In this document: piece after piece, positions 11,894 to 24,855 of the stretch | Numbering within the stretch: position 1 is the first letter of the stretch | How the letters are laid out: every line of letters begins with the position of its first letter | Assembly: GCA_032158295.1 (NCBI GenBank) | Contig: CM063258.1 | Location: forward strand, 9,194,583-9,258,582 | DNA: 64,000 nt | Direction: 5' to 3' | From: Pycnopodia helianthoides | Lineage: Eukaryota; Echinodermata; Asteroidea; Forcipulatida; Asteriidae | Notes under the pieces: model-generated | What the model was told of the DNA's origin: nothing | The model's database searches: none | The model's input: only the letters and a program-made list of their open reading frames with translations | Position numbers and translations under genes: made by a program

Positions 11894-14800
11894 TCGGAGA
11901 TATCAACCGAAATGTAATTTCATGTTATTGTGGAAACTAGTTTCAATAGTCTTACCCAATTCTTGGCAGCGCCATTAGCCATGTACATCACGCAATAGAT
12001 TTGCTATGTTAAACAAAACAAAAACTTGAATACCTTGAATTCTACACACTTTGGAAAGCTGTCTTTGAAAATAAAGAACGACGTGTTGACAACCGTAATT
12101 TTGATGGGGGCTTACGCTTCGCAAAGCCCCGTAACAATAATCCTGGGCTGTGTTTATTATTACGGTTTTTTCCTTTCTTCTCCTTTCTTCGGACTTCTTG
12201 CGGTTGTCCCAGTTCGAAGCTGCCGTACGTTAACGGCTGCTTTTAAAGCCAGAGTAACGGTGCCGTCTGATTGAGACCTCGGACATCTTGTCCCGTCTTT
12301 CAGTTGTCTTGTCCACATGGCTAACCTGCAATTGCTATATACTCTCATACGTGGTGACAGTTGAGTTTTTTTGTTTCAACTTTTAGTTCCGGAGGAAACT
12401 CCGATCGCAAAAGGGAGCAGGCTTTATTTTCATAAACACAAAAAATGCTGCGAACTCGTTAACCAGCGGCCCCGTTCTCTGCAAGTCCATTGGAAACCGT
12501 GTACAACAAAACCCGGTCTGAGATCTACAATCAATCCACTCCATGTTCCCCGGTCTCGCTTGGCCAGGGCCTTCCCAGCCTAGCACCAAGACTTCGGAAT
12601 TCACTACCTGAAAACCTCAGACTAAATGAACCAAATCACTCTCTGTCCCATCAGCAACTGAAACACACTTGTTCACGCTTGCCTTTCCAACCATTTGAAG
12701 AATTAAAAAAATCTTCATAACCGGCACCTTTGAATGACTTTTAAACAGTAAAGTGCGCCTTACTATTTAAATGCTGTACTTTTTAACAATTATTAAGTTT
12801 TGGGGTTTTTTTCTGCTGGAACCTTTAGTTCTTAAAGAACTTTCAAATTTGAATAAGGAAGCTGACTTGGGTTTCCCAAAGCATAAATTAAAACTGTTCA
12901 ATCATTTATAGTCGTAGCTTTGAATTTAAATTTTAATAAACCAACCGAATTAAAAAATTAAATTTGAGTTTGCATCGTCCCAACAAAACATCCCAAATAA
13001 AGCCAAGAAGTGTTGTTCTATTTTACTGGCGCAAAAAAAAAACTGAATTTACCCTTGCAGCGGCCGTCTGAAGTGGTATGTAAAAGTCACTCTCAAACAA
13101 CCTGGCGAGTTTATAGAAGTTTTTTACGATTGTCTATAACTATTTAGTTGTTTTTTCCAAGCTTTTAATGCACTGCATGGAGATTGAATTTGACCATGGG
13201 GCTCTATCATGCCTTCCACATTCTTGAACGGACCTGACGATATCAGAAATAAACCCCAATCGAGCTCTCGTGGCATACCCACACGTACCCAAGATCAAGT
13301 TTAAAACTGCATTTTTTATATATATTTTTACGACGGGGGCCTTCTCATTTTTTACGACCGTAAGAGCTACCACATCGTGACACTCTTGGAAGTGTTAAAC
13401 ATGATCTTCACGGTCGCGTTAATGTAAACACGCCATCATTCGACACAAAAAAAAAGTGTGATTTTCCGTGTGTTTCCGTGCGCAGTGAAAATGCCGGTTT
13501 AGAACACGTTTGAGACTTACGAGGAGCGTGTTGAATGTTGTGGAGGATCAAAGGTGATGTGGATTAACGTTTCGGGGGAAATGTCTTTTTGTTTTATTTA
13601 GAAACATGAACGCATGCAGATGTTTCAAATTTAGCCCGCCATTTTTTTTTTGTGGAACTGAATTATTCATTTGAGATTAACGAGTAGTGATCATGCATAT
13701 TCATTATGCCCGCCCCTTTGAATGAACAATCATGACCTGATAACTCAGAGCATCTTTCCTTCGAATGAGTAATTTTTGAGATCTTCAAAAAGGTCTCTCC
13801 TCTGCCAAAATGTGTAGGTATAAAATGTGTTTTTAAAATGTGTTTACAAATTTTTATTTTTTTTCTGCTTTTATAACATTCTGTTAAAAAAAATGTGTGT
13901 GTGTTTTTTAACTATCATAGTTTTGCGGGTTTACTCTTTTTTATAACCGCCCTCGGCATGACCAAATATGGACATACCACCCTCTCCTTTCCAATTTTTT
14001 ATATAAAGATAATACACTCCTAAGATTTGCAAAGGTCTGAAAAATGAAGGTCCACAAGAAGCTCGTGTACGGAGTTCAAAGCGGTTGTTTACGTCGTCTT
14101 ACGGATCACTGGTTGTTCAACTCTCCCCCGACGATCAGTCAAAAATCGAAGTGCCAAGCAGCGCGATCACTCAACGCTGCGTCGTGGGTCTATCGCGCCG
14201 GCCGAGCGGGCCGGGGCTCAGCTACCGTGCGGGCCTGGTCGACACCTCGGAGTACGTGATGATTAACATTCCCTATACACAAACTCCGAAGAGGAAAGAT
14301 CAATATTTACCGGTTTGAGATGTAAAAATGGGCGGTACTTCTGTTGGGTGATTTATTGAAAATTTTTCCGGTTCCTAAATTGTGGATAAAACTCACTTAC
14401 GTTTTTGTTTATGAAATTGAATGAGCAAAGAACACGAGGCCAAGTTCTAAGTTATCAGTTTTTATTTATTTTACTTTTGTAGTTTTTGAAAGGAGAGCCT
14501 ATCATAAATCAGGGAACCAGTTGTTTCATATGTATAATTAAGGGCTACTAATTTCAAAGAGTAGATGGTGCCCATCTACACAGAAAGCCCATTGTTTTAA
14601 TCAATTACAGACTGTGTGACGTTGTTGGCAGCATATATAGCAAAAACACTATTTTCATTTCAATTTCTTTTTTTTATATGAGCTTTGGCACAAATTGAAA
14701 AAGAACCCATGAAATGGTACCAGCAACTTCTCCTTATACATTGTACGTTCTTATCCTTTAAAACAAACAATAATTCTACGTCAGAGTCAGGGTTCAATGC

Positions 14801-15765
14801 TAAGTACGATCTGACTCGAAGTGTTTCAAATTGTTGTACCTAAGGAATGTTGGACCCGGGTTCATTTCGACCCGGGTGAAGTATCTCTGACTCATTTTTC
14901 TCAATTAAAATACTCATAGTGAGTCAAAAATACATATTCATGAATGTTCTTATTCGGGTCAAGCGTCTCAAATTCACAAATAACTGGAAAAAAAACAGTT
15001 AATATGACTCGAAAAAGAAGTGGTATTTTCATCCCATTTTGAACAATGACAATTATTTTGCAGATCTAGCTTACGAAGAAGAGGAAAAATCCACAGGGGA
15101 TTGACTTGTCTTTCATTCAAAAACAAAAAACCACCAGAAAAACCACCAGGAAAAACACCCCTGGGAATGAACGATGTAAACAGCAGGACAATTTCTTTCG
15201 AGGTTTATGTAAGACCTCCTGAACCCCTGGGACCTCATTACTGTGTCAATTACTATTATTAGAATATTCCCATTGTTTATATCTCTGATTGAGGCATTGA
15301 AACTCTACCACGATCAAGTAGCTTACTTTCTCTACAACAAAACCCATACTTCTTTAGATTCATATCAGGAAGGAATCTTCAACACAATAAAACCCAAACA
15401 ATATCTAGTTTGCATTGTTATTCTTCTTCTTCATATTCTTTGGCGTGACCCTATCGGCGTTCATTGGTATTTTTAAAAATCTCCTTTTGCAAGAAGTTTA
15501 GACATTCTAACATTATTTGGTGTTATTTAGTCGATCTGCAAAACCGGGAAATAAATTAGGCAATCTTAACACCTGTAATTTTAGTTCACTAAATGTAAAA
15601 ATGAAACATGTAGCCTGAATAATATATCCGACATTATCTGTGTTTTGCAATCTATGCTGCCGAATATATACAAATATTGTGACCTTTGGCACAATCCATG
15701 TCACAAAAAGCCATAACAGATCCTCATAACACCAAAATGGGATCAGACTATAATTTTGGCCTCCC
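11894..15765. other. Non-coding, no gene seen
   Basis: Mostly AT-rich. A CpG-rich patch at about 14160-14260 is open in two frames but has no recognisable protein motif or clear splice pair. GACCCGGG motifs near 14850-14880 may be a remnant of the GGGTCA repeat family. Confidence 0.45.
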
Positions 15766-15940
15766 AGCCTCGGTTTGGGCCTTTTCCAAACCTTGGCTTG
15801 AGTCTTTTCCAAACCTTGGCTTGAGTTCCGGCACCAGGTTCTGTTAGATATTGAAGCACCGTGCAAAAACAGAATTACACACTAATCCACAATAAATGAC
15901 GGAGCCGGATGCCTAAATCTAGGTTCTGAAAAAGCCCCAG
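15766..15940. mobile_element. Foldback element, CCAAACCTTGGC family, copy 1
   Basis: The left arm carries two ~27-bp copies of CTTTTCCAAACCTTGGCTTG. The right arm ends TAGGTTCTGAAAAAGCCCCA. The interior GAAGCACCGTGCAAAA and ATGACGGAGCC match the element at 42201-42349 in the Lhx2/9 intron. Confidence 0.7.
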
Positions 15941-16759
15941 GTCTGTCGATCTGAGCGACATATCTTCCTAAAGCTATAACTGCGGCTCGTTGTCGCTCCT
16001 ACAGAGTCATACAGAGTATAAGATGTCTGCGTTTGTTGGGGGAGTGTTTATTCCGTCTTAGATCAACATTTCAAATATCAATAACCATGAAGTGTATAAA
16101 CGGGACGTCAAGCTAGGTTCCAGCCCTTGCTGTGCGGCTGCCAGACGGTCTGACTTTAACGGAACGTGCAGCCGTGTATAATCGATATCAGAAATGATTT
16201 TAAAATAAACAAAAATAAATATTATTTTAAAGAGTTGGTAGAGAAATAATAATATCAAAAGAGTTTTCCAGTTTTTATGAATATTGTGTTTCTTTCGTTG
16301 TTATATATTTTCCGGAACTCTGGAAAACTCTCAGAACTAAAATTTACATTCCAACCAGTAAAGTTGGTTCTCTGTATAACAATTTAACTGTAGTTTTAAC
16401 AGTTTAACTGTAATTGTTCAGTACACAAGCTCATGTTAAGCAAATGTATTCGCTGCGCAAACTTATACCGAGGTACCAATCACAGCTTAAGATTGGCGTG
16501 GTATTTTGACCGGGAACCAATGCTATAAGCACTAAATTAATATTTACTGTTACGGCTATATAAGTATTAGGCCAATGAGCATTCAAAAAGGGAGAAATTA
16601 AAGTCTCACTTTCACCCTCACGCATTTCAAATGCACAGCAAGTTACGAGGGCAATGGCGGGCCCACCGGGCTCGTAGTTTCTTCTCAAGCCGTTACGACC
16701 CGTCGACAGACGCGGCCTCGGCGACAGACACGTGTCCCTCATTCTGTGTTGTCACATTG

Positions 16760-16875
16760 CAGCATTGCTCCCGTGCGCCGAATGAAAATACCCGAGGGTT
16801 TTGAGATATCCACGCCGTCTATTTCTCACCGGACTCGGTGCAGGCCATGCTCCGACTTAGCCGGTTGGCCTTCCG
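16760..16875 (+). other. Exon-like open segment, unassigned
   Basis: A fair acceptor (gttgtcacattgcag) and a consensus donor (gtgagt) bracket about 115 bp open in only one frame, reading ..RRMKIPEGFEISTPSISHRT.. with Cys-x2-Cys near its end. I do not recognise the protein. Its position, about 25 kb upstream of the homeodomain exon, would suit an early Lhx2/9 exon, but the rest of a LIM domain is not present. Confidence 0.12.
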
Positions 16876-17053
16876 GTGAGTTGAAATCACTGAGTGTACA
16901 GTGCCTTGCCACACATCTTTGTAAATGTAAAAACCAAACTCGAGTTTTAATCGATTCACAAATTGGCTAGATTAACCATAATAGCGGTTAACTTTAACCG
17001 ATGCTGTTAGTAGGTATGTGTCTCACCAAGATACTGGTTAAACTAACCAACCT

Positions 17054-17167
17054 GGGCCCAATTTCATGGCTCTGCTTCACCGCGGATTTCTGTGCTTACG
17101 TATCATGTGCTACAGGGACTCCGTAAGCGCAGAATTCCGCGGTAAGCAGAGCCATGAAATTGGGCCC
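17054..17167. mobile_element. Hairpin element with GGGCCCAATTTCATGGCTCT arms
   Basis: The 114-bp foldback begins GGGCCCAATTTCATGGCTCT and ends with its reverse complement. Inner arms carry CCGCGGAnTTCTGnGCTTACG. A degraded relative with several CGTAATTCTGC/CCGCGGTAAGC motifs lies at 17377-17517, and longer relatives are at 56056-56661. Confidence 0.85.
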
Positions 17168-17376
17168 TGTTTACCTTTTAGCTAAATCTTGGTTAAAAAT
17201 CCAACCGATGCTCCATAGCTGTGGTCATTTTAACCGCGAAAATGTTCCTCTGGCCAAGAATAATACAAACAACCGAAACGCGTAGAAGAATTTACCCCGG
17301 TCAACTAAACGTATACATATCCCAGCCAATCAATGGATGGCATTGTTTTAACAAACAACCGCATGTACACTGCTTG

Positions 17377-17517
17377 CCGCGTAATTCTGCGCTTAAGTCG
17401 TGCCCTAAACCGGGCGTAATTCTGCAGAATTACAGAATATCCGCGGTAAGCAATTCTGCGCTTAAATACGACACCCGGTGATTCTGCGGGTCCGTAATAG
17501 CGTAATTCCGCGGTAAG
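17377..17517. repeat. Degraded relative of the GGGCCC hairpin family
   Basis: Alternating GCGTAATTCTGC, CTTAAGTCG/CTTAAATACG and CCGCGGTAAGC blocks match the inner arms of the element at 17054-17167, but the outer GGGCCC ends are missing. Confidence 0.55.
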
Positions 17518-18617
17518 CTGAAGCAGGGCAGCAACGAAGTTCGGCCCAGGTTAGATTTCGATCGTACTATGTGCATTTTTATTGTCGTTGTAAATTCACA
17601 TTGACGTTTGCAAACATACACAACAATAAAAACCAATCGGGGTGTTTATGACATAGAACAGAAAACTTAACAGAAATTGTACTTGAGGTTAGGTTTTTTT
17701 TCTTTCGATTCTCTTGGTTAGTTTTTTTTTTTTTATTCAATAATTTCAGATGGTGAAAGAGTGAGAAAGGGCATATAAAATTGAACAGCAAAATAAACAA
17801 CGGAGTATAATACTAATAAAATTATTTCAGATTGTTTTGTTTGATATGGACTCTATATCAGATTAATACATTAAAGAAATTCAATCAGAAGAACCGCCCG
17901 TGTATTCTGGATGCCATGTTTTTATGCAGTAGATTGTTTTGGGCCCACTTTCCTGTAACAGTTTTATATTTAAACCTTGTTTTCTACAAAATGTGGATCA
18001 CTGTCTTCTAAATTTCCGACAGGCAAACATTGGTTTTCTTAAATTTTACCTTTTTCCCCCGCACGCTCAAGCTAAAAATAGCATACAGCAACACAAAAAG
18101 CCAGCTAAAAAGTTCATCTTTTGGGGATGATAAATTTCAGAGACTTTTCTGAATTCGGATTTGTTGTTTTCCCCCTGTCTGCGCGGCTGTTATTTTCGTC
18201 AGAGATAAAGAAATCCTGACCTCTGATCTATTTTTTTATTGTTGAGAATACTGTTCCCCGAAGCTCCTTGAAATATATTACTCCTGGGGTTGGTAAAAAA
18301 GGTGGAGAAATGTCATTGTTCAAAATAGGCCTACCCTCATTTCATTCTCGAGAAAACAAGACAGTGGAAATTCGTTGGAATCTTTTTTTTTTCTTTTCTT
18401 TTTTCGGTTGGATACTTGGATGTTCTGCCATTGTCTGCGTCGTGTTCCCTCTTTGCAATAGCAATTACGGGATCTGATTCTGAAAGGGGTCTGACTATTT
18501 TGTTCCTCCAGCCTCGTTTTGGACACATTGAATATGAGTCGGACAGAAGCAACAACTAACCAATCCATCATTGTCATATCTTATGTTCAAAAACCAGTAA
18601 CAGAAATAAGTCTATCA

Positions 18618-18690
18618 TTTTCTGTTTGTTTGTTTGTTGTTTGTTTGTTTGTTGCGTCGAGGAGTGTTTGTTTGTTTTGTTCTTGTTTCA
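18618..18690 (+). repeat. GTTT microsatellite
   Basis: Interrupted (GTTT)n with GTTGTTT and GCGTCGAGGAGT interruptions. The overlapping ORF is a by-product. Confidence 0.8.
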
Positions 18691-19373
18691 GACCATCGGC
18701 TGTTCACAGACGGAAATACTTGACGAACAACCCAAAACAAAACCTAGCCCCAAAATGTGTCAGCCTTTTGTGCTGAGCCCTTCTCAGTTTTCCTAACCTC
18801 AAAAGCGAATCCAGCTGACATAGTAAGGCGACAATGGACACTGAAATGCGATACGTACAAGGGTTGGCCAAGCAGCCAGTCACAATCCAAGTTCCGTAGT
18901 TTTTGTTATCCTTTCTGTCAAATCTTGAGGGCAAAACCTTATTTTTTAGTTTTTACAAAAGAAAATAACGTTTTACTTGTGACTTTAAGTCCCCCCTCCT
19001 TTTTTTTTTTTTTTTTTTGGTGCTTGTGTAACAATTTCCACTTCTTGGATAAGACCCGCGAACAATTCTTTCCCGTACGGCATGATGTTAGCGGGCCGAG
19101 GGACTTGGAGCACCGGGCAGTAACTGACAGATGCCCCGGCTTTGTTCACAGCTTCGTTTCCCTAGGATGAGTTTGTCTATAAACGACTGGTCTATTTTGC
19201 TAACCCTGTCCCGGTGTTTTCTCAAGCTTAAGACCGTAACGGCCTTCTTGCCGTGGGCGGTGCAATGGTAGGAAGTCTCCTTGATGCCTACGTACTCTAT
19301 GTGACCATTCATGAGTTACACCAGCAAAACAAAACCACGATATTCGTACATACATACAGTAGGCTTTCCCGAT

Positions 19374-19470
19374 GTCGAGTCTGAATCGAGCGACTTGGCT
19401 ACGGCTATGGCCGTTGGCTGCAGCAATCCGATCTTAGCCTCTCTATACCAAAGCTGTCAGTTCGGACACC
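19374..19470. mobile_element. GGCTACGGCTATGGC-family element, copy 2
   Basis: Contains GAGCGACTTGGCTACGGCTA and TGGCCGTTGGCTGCAGC and ends ..CAGTTCGGACACC, an inverted match to the family's TGTCCGAA terminus. Confidence 0.6.
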
Positions 19471-20590
19471 ATGCAAGGCCTGGATGAAAGTTACAGTCTG
19501 GTGCTTGTTTATAGTTTCTATTACAGTCACAATTAAGATGTGGGAACCAGACAATGGCCGTTTCCGTCTCAGCCGGCGGTGGCCATCTTTTTCATTCAAG
19601 ACTGAGCGTGTTTGTAGAGTGGTGCCTTTTATGCCATGGTACCCTGTACGTTGTTTGTGTTTCATGATCAGGGAGCTTTACCACAAAACAGCAACTTTCA
19701 GGCGTCAGGGAGCACCCCCCCCCCCTGAGTATACGGTCCACGTATCGACCAATGGAATACTCAAAACTACTCAAAGAGCACCGGTGCAAAGAGTATTACA
19801 AAATATCTCAGCCTCTTTGAAATCAAATCAAATTAGTTGCCAGCACACTCCTTTTTCATTTCAAATGTTTGATGGGTTTGCCGTTCAAATTTCGAGCTGT
19901 GTCCTTCGAAAAAAATGAAAAACACTCTTACACTCTGGTAAACAGGCCAGACTCCATCTTGGAAAGGGGGCCGTGTGTTAGGGGGCAAAATAGGGCCATT
20001 TTGGGGTGCCATCGATACACGAAATGCCTCAGGTTGAAAGAAACCAACCCCAGGGCACAACAGTGTACCGTTTTTAATACACCCTAAAATGTATACGACC
20101 TTCAAATCCTTGATACGCAGAAAAAAAGTTTAGAAATAGTAATGAAGCTTCTATGACGCATAATTATTTTTAGTGTGGTGCACCCATCAAATTGAAATAC
20201 TCCGTGATTTAGAAACATTTTGTTTATTTTAAAAATCCTTTACTGCCGCAGATTCTTTTTCGGTTGAAGTGACTCGCAGTTCTTTATAATATTTAATATT
20301 GTCTTTACCACTCACGCCAAGTATTTGGATGGATACAAATAAATAAGATCGCTAACCCCTCAAATACCTGGGCCGTGTATGACGGTCTATCGTGGAATTT
20401 TGATGCGTCCTTCCATCTGTCGACACTGCCATCAAACAACAAAATAACCATCTGCATTCCATATTCTGCGTTGGGTTGTATATACCTAAGCAGCACTTAC
20501 AATGCGTTATGGAAACCCTCAACTGGGTCTGAGCAAAGTGAAATATATATATATATACAGCCCGTCTTGGCGTGGCCATCTTGCTTTGTG

Positions 20591-20884
20591 CAACTGAGGC
20601 TGACGGTGGGGAAATAGTCTGGTTACTTTTGTTATACTGCAGCTCACCTCATGAGATTTACACGTGGAACCTGTTCAAAAGGCCAATCGAACTTGTACTT
20701 GCGCTACCAAAGTCCCACGCTCCAGTCATCCTTAGTCATTGCAACTGAGGCTGACAGGGGGAAAAAGTCTGGTTACTTTTGTTATACTGCAACTCACCTC
20801 ATGAGATTTACACGTGGAACCTGATCAAAAGGGCAATTCAAATTGTACTTGAGCTACCAAAGTCCCACCCTGCAGTCATTGCAT
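20591..20884 (+). repeat. Tandem duplication, two copies of ~151 bp
   Basis: Copy 1 (20591-20741) and copy 2 (20742-20884) both start CAACTGAGGCTGACnG and share GTCTGGTTACTTTTGTTATA, CTCATGAGATTTACACGTGG and CTACCAAAGTCCCAC. They differ by scattered substitutions. Confidence 0.9.
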
Positions 20885-21724
20885 GATAATTTCACCGTGA
20901 ATTTCAAAACCTCAAACCTCCATAAAAATGAAAAGCTTTGTCCGAATTCTACACGATATCAAGTGTCGTTGGTCAGCGTTAATATGCGGCAAGGGCGCGC
21001 CATGCTCATGCCGGCCAATCACATGAGCTCATACAAACAGAGCTGGACGTTTACAAATCACCAGTCACAACGCAAGTTGTCCAACATGTCAAATTCGTCA
21101 GACGAGCCAATTCGTTCCCTCTCTACTCAGATTCTACAACCGCGCTCCTAATACCAATTTGTCAGTTCGTGCCTATGTGCTCGTTGGAAGGAGAAATCAC
21201 GATCGCCCCCAGATCCATTAACCCGTGTCCCTGTTGTCCTATTGCACCGAGTTGGTCTCTTGTGACCTGGGGAGAAGGTTGATGTCCTCCAACGCGAAGG
21301 CGAGAAAGTTTTAAAGGGGCAGTGAAAATGTTTCTCTGAACTTTTTTTTTTTGTCAATCACCTTGGCCCATTTTCATAGAGCTACTGAAGCACTACTGAA
21401 GCACAAAAAAGTAGCTTATTCTTACAAGAATAAGGTTACCAGCCAAAATAAGTGTAGCCAAGTAGGGCTATACCAAGGAAGAAATTTCCAAAAGCCCTCC
21501 TTGTTTGATCAATTACATCCTGGGAATAATTTCACAACCTCGAATAAAAAAAAGGTCTTGTCCCTCCCTTTATTTGAATAACAAGTCGACCGAGAAACTG
21601 TTTTTATCTTTTTTTTTGGCCTTAACAAAAACAGTTTGAAAGGCTTTTTTTTTTTTTAAGTTCTCTGCAGTGCTTCATTATACACACAAAATTAATCCGA
21701 TGTTCAATTTAGATATGAACACTA

Positions 21725-21800
21725 CTGAAGACGAGCAGAGTTTACTGTTCGAAACGTTGAGACCACACCGGCTCTTCTCAGAACCAACACTTCTCCTAAT
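21725..21800 (+). mobile_element. Hammerhead-like hairpin, remnant of a dispersed retroelement terminus (copy A)
   Basis: CTGAAGA is followed by a stem of about 6-7 bp (GAGCAG / CTGTTC, loop about six bases), then GAAACGTT. Downstream sequence TTCTCAGAACCAACAC matches the region after the tandem copy at 49795-49825. The order resembles a type I hammerhead core (CUGAUGA, stem II, GAAA), but the first core box is imperfect and there is an extra C. Penelope-like elements are known to carry such motifs; membership is inferred. Confidence 0.4.
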
Positions 21801-23186
21801 GTGAAACTCTCGTCGACTCGACACAACTAAACCAAACTGCATTTTACTTGTATAAAGAGACCGGTTTGATTTATGAGGTTATGTTTGACGCAGATACAGT
21901 TTACTCAGGTGGTGAAAAAGCCCTGAGGATTTTTTTTCATATTTATTTCCCCACTCTACATGGAGATTTTGTTAAATCTTCGCGCTGAGGGTTTCTAAGG
22001 GCGGGGGGGGGGGTTCGTCGGAGTAATACTGACACCGTCGATCGGCCCGTGAGCCCCCACGTCACAGTTCCAGTCCGGGGAGACGGGTGAAACCCGATCC
22101 AGGGGTTAAGGTCAGGGGGCGGATTGGGAAAACTTAACCCCACTTCGCCTTCTTTGCGGTCTGTTTTGCCTCATGCCTTCCAACAACAACGCCCGGGACC
22201 TCGGTGTATGGAAGATTAAATAAACTCAGAAACTCCCTTAGAGGTGCAGGCGAACTTGAAGGTTGTCTCACCTTGAAAAATAATAGCGGTGACATGTGAC
22301 TGCTAACCGAGTCTCTGTATAGTGCGCTATTCCCTAAAATAAACCACGGACAAGAAACTTGTGGTGATATCTTTGCTAGCTTTTCGTTGTGGCTGACAAA
22401 CTGAAAGCCGTTATACATGATGCGGTTAATGTAATGATGTAATGTTGGGGATTCTTAAACATGCCCGTGTTCTGAGTAATAAATGACGTATCGTGATTTG
22501 CATATTAAACTACCATTTAGGCAAGACTAAAAAGGCCAAATCGTTGGATTTTTTGTATGTGACATAATGAAGTATCATTCTACAGTTTTATTGGATAAAG
22601 GAACCGTAGCAAATATCGCTCTAGTAACACTTTAAATAGTAATTTTAGAATGTACCTTTAATGCTCAGCCAAAAGTACGAAGAATTTGCATGTAGTTCAA
22701 AATTGTTACAATTTTTATAGTTGATCCCTCCCCCCCGGTTTTATTCGCAAAAAAGTCGAAGAACTTGGTTTACAATTATTAAATTCACGCTAACTATATA
22801 TTGATTTGACAATTAAAATGACTGAGTTAAAAGGAAGGGACAAAATATAAGTGTTATTATGCTTATAGCAGACAATCATTTTACATCAAGTAGGGCCTAC
22901 AAGGGTTTGTTTTAGATGGGGAATTAGTCCAATAATCATGGGGCGAGTGGTAGCCGAGGAGCCGGGGGAGCAATTGGTAAGAGGTCCGCTCTCCGGCAGT
23001 CACCGTGGGACCGTTAGAAAATGCGACCTACAGCATGACAAGAACGCAAATCGGTGCGATGAAATAGTGCCATCGGACTCGAAACCGGCACACCATTTTT
23101 TTGCTATGCACATGACGTCACTGGAGTAGGGCGCCCTCACGTCGAGTTGCTCATGGCCCATCCTGTGTGCGTTTTCATAGCTGTGC

Positions 23187-23279
23187 GTGTCCATTTTTCG
23201 GGTATGGCCGGAACGCCGAAAAGTCCTGTTTCAGCAAACGGCTTTAGCCGTAGCCGAAGTCACTTGACTTGGACGCGCC
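23187..23279. mobile_element. GGCTACGGCTATGGC-family element, copy 3
   Basis: The left end GTGTCCATTTTTCGGGTATG and the right end GCCGTAGCCGAAGTCACTTG, then TTGGACGC, are in inverted orientation. Confidence 0.6.
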
Positions 23280-23565
23280 CTTACATTGGCGTTTAACCTC
23301 AAAGATGGCGGCGGGATGACGTCAATGCATAAGGTTTATTTTTAAGTATATTATAAAAACGTGCTCAAGGTGGCATTGCGTTTTATGTGAGCGGCATTTT
23401 GAAAGATAAAGGAATATGAAATAATGTAGATTGGTTTTATAGAACATCTTTATGATGGTGTTCTCGTTTACTAAAGAGCCACTGCGCCTCCATAGACTTC
23501 CTGCATCAGGCGCAATTAATGTACACAGCTCTATAGAAGAAATCATAAAATGCAAACTTGTGATT

Positions 23566-23600
23566 GGCCTCACGTTTCGACTCTAGCAGAGTCTTTCTAG
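23566..23600 (-). mobile_element. Hammerhead-like hairpin on the minus strand (copy B)
   Basis: The minus strand reads CTAGAAA, then a perfect 6-bp stem (GACTCT / AGAGTC, 3-base loop), then GAAACGTGAGGCC. The spacing (seven bases, stem, GAAA) matches a hammerhead core, but the first box differs from CUGAUGA, so activity is doubtful. Confidence 0.4.
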
Positions 23601-23617
23601 TAGCGGCTGAAGGACAA

Positions 23618-23800
23618 CACAACACACACACACACCCTTACATATGGTAGTTACGGGGTACTTCCATTGTTGTTCTAGTATTCCCTTTTCTGAAGAAATC
23701 CTCTGTGGGGTACCACTAGAACAAATAAAACCTTGCGGGTAGCATTGTTCTATTGTTAAAAGTACCCTGTAAGTTGGCGTGTGTAAAGGCACCCATACAT
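23618..23800. repeat. Dispersed repeat paired with 32325-32505
   Basis: Starts in a CA run. Shared blocks include TTCCCTTTTCTGAAGAAATC (TTCCCTTTTCTCAAGAAATC in the other copy), CTGTGGGGTnCCA, GAACAAA and a later ACCCCAC/ACCCTG complement, so the unit is partly self-complementary. Confidence 0.7.
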
Positions 23801-24502
23801 GCATGCATAGCATACGTTAATGGAGACTGCTGTTACTTTTGTACAATAATTAATAAACTAGTTGTGTTTCAATGACGATATAGAACGTCCTACTTCAGCA
23901 GTGTACTGTTTTGCCTGCCAGGATATGCCTTGAAGTGGAGTGCCACTCTATTTGTAAACAAGGTGACATGGTCTCATAGTACATAATACATAACAGTGAA
24001 TTTGCTCTTTGTATCGAAATGGATGTAATTATTTCATATTTTATTGTAAATAAAATCGTGTGAGACTTTATTTTGACAATCACCCGACCAGTTTTGAAAA
24101 CTTTGCAATCCATTGTTGTGGAGACTAAACCGTCTCATACCTGCATTGTAAGAATTGATAGAGCCATACATTCTGATTTATGTTTACACCATGGCAACGA
24201 GTGTGGTATTTTTATACCATCAAAAGCCACACACTAATCAAACTGACAGTTGCAATGTGACTCAACAATAAACTAGACATTGCAGCGAAGGTTAAGCCAT
24301 TTTGCCCTTGCATTTAGGGGAGTGTGACCAGACACTGTGCAGATTTTCTGAATTTGGACCACAAAAAAACCCGTATTTTACTGTGGGTTTCTTCTCTACA
24401 GCAGGCACTCTTCGGCACTTCCTAGCAGTGGTCTGGCGGTCAACATGTCAGTAACAACATCTTAGGAACTGTAGAAGTGGTTCAGCTTGCTAGTTCTTTA
24501 CT

Positions 24503-24855
24503 CACGGAAGCGTAGTGCCGCCAAATGCATTAAAAAAAGCTCTCATCGTGTACACGATAACTATTATGTACGTACACGATTACTATTATGTACGTACAAA
24601 TTACCTTTAGACTTATCGTGAACGTACAGGATAACTGTCGTGTACGTACAGAATAACTTTCATGTACGTACACGATAAATATAATGTACGTAAATAACAA
24701 TTATCATGTACATACACAATAACTTGTGTGTACATAGTCCGGAGTTATGTGTACGTACACGATATTCATAGTGTATGTATACGATAGTTATCGTGTACGT
24801 ACACGATAAGAGCAGGATTTGTTTTATTCATGTGGCGGCACTATACGCTTCCGTA
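24503..24855. mobile_element. 353-bp foldback element with internal GTACGTAC satellite
   Basis: Terminal inverted repeats of about 60 bp (ACGGAAGCGTAGTGCCGCCA.. against ..TGGCGGCACTATACGCTTCC) enclose about ten imperfect 24-27-bp units of the form TGTACGTACACGATAACTAT. TTTACT flanks both sides (24497-24502 and 24856-24861) as a candidate 6-bp target duplication. No ORF of note, so it is non-autonomous. Confidence 0.8.

Noticed and set aside
24503..24855. CRISPR-like or satellite centromere repeat
   Set aside because: No unique spacers, and the block is bounded by inverted repeats and a target duplication, so it is a mobile element.
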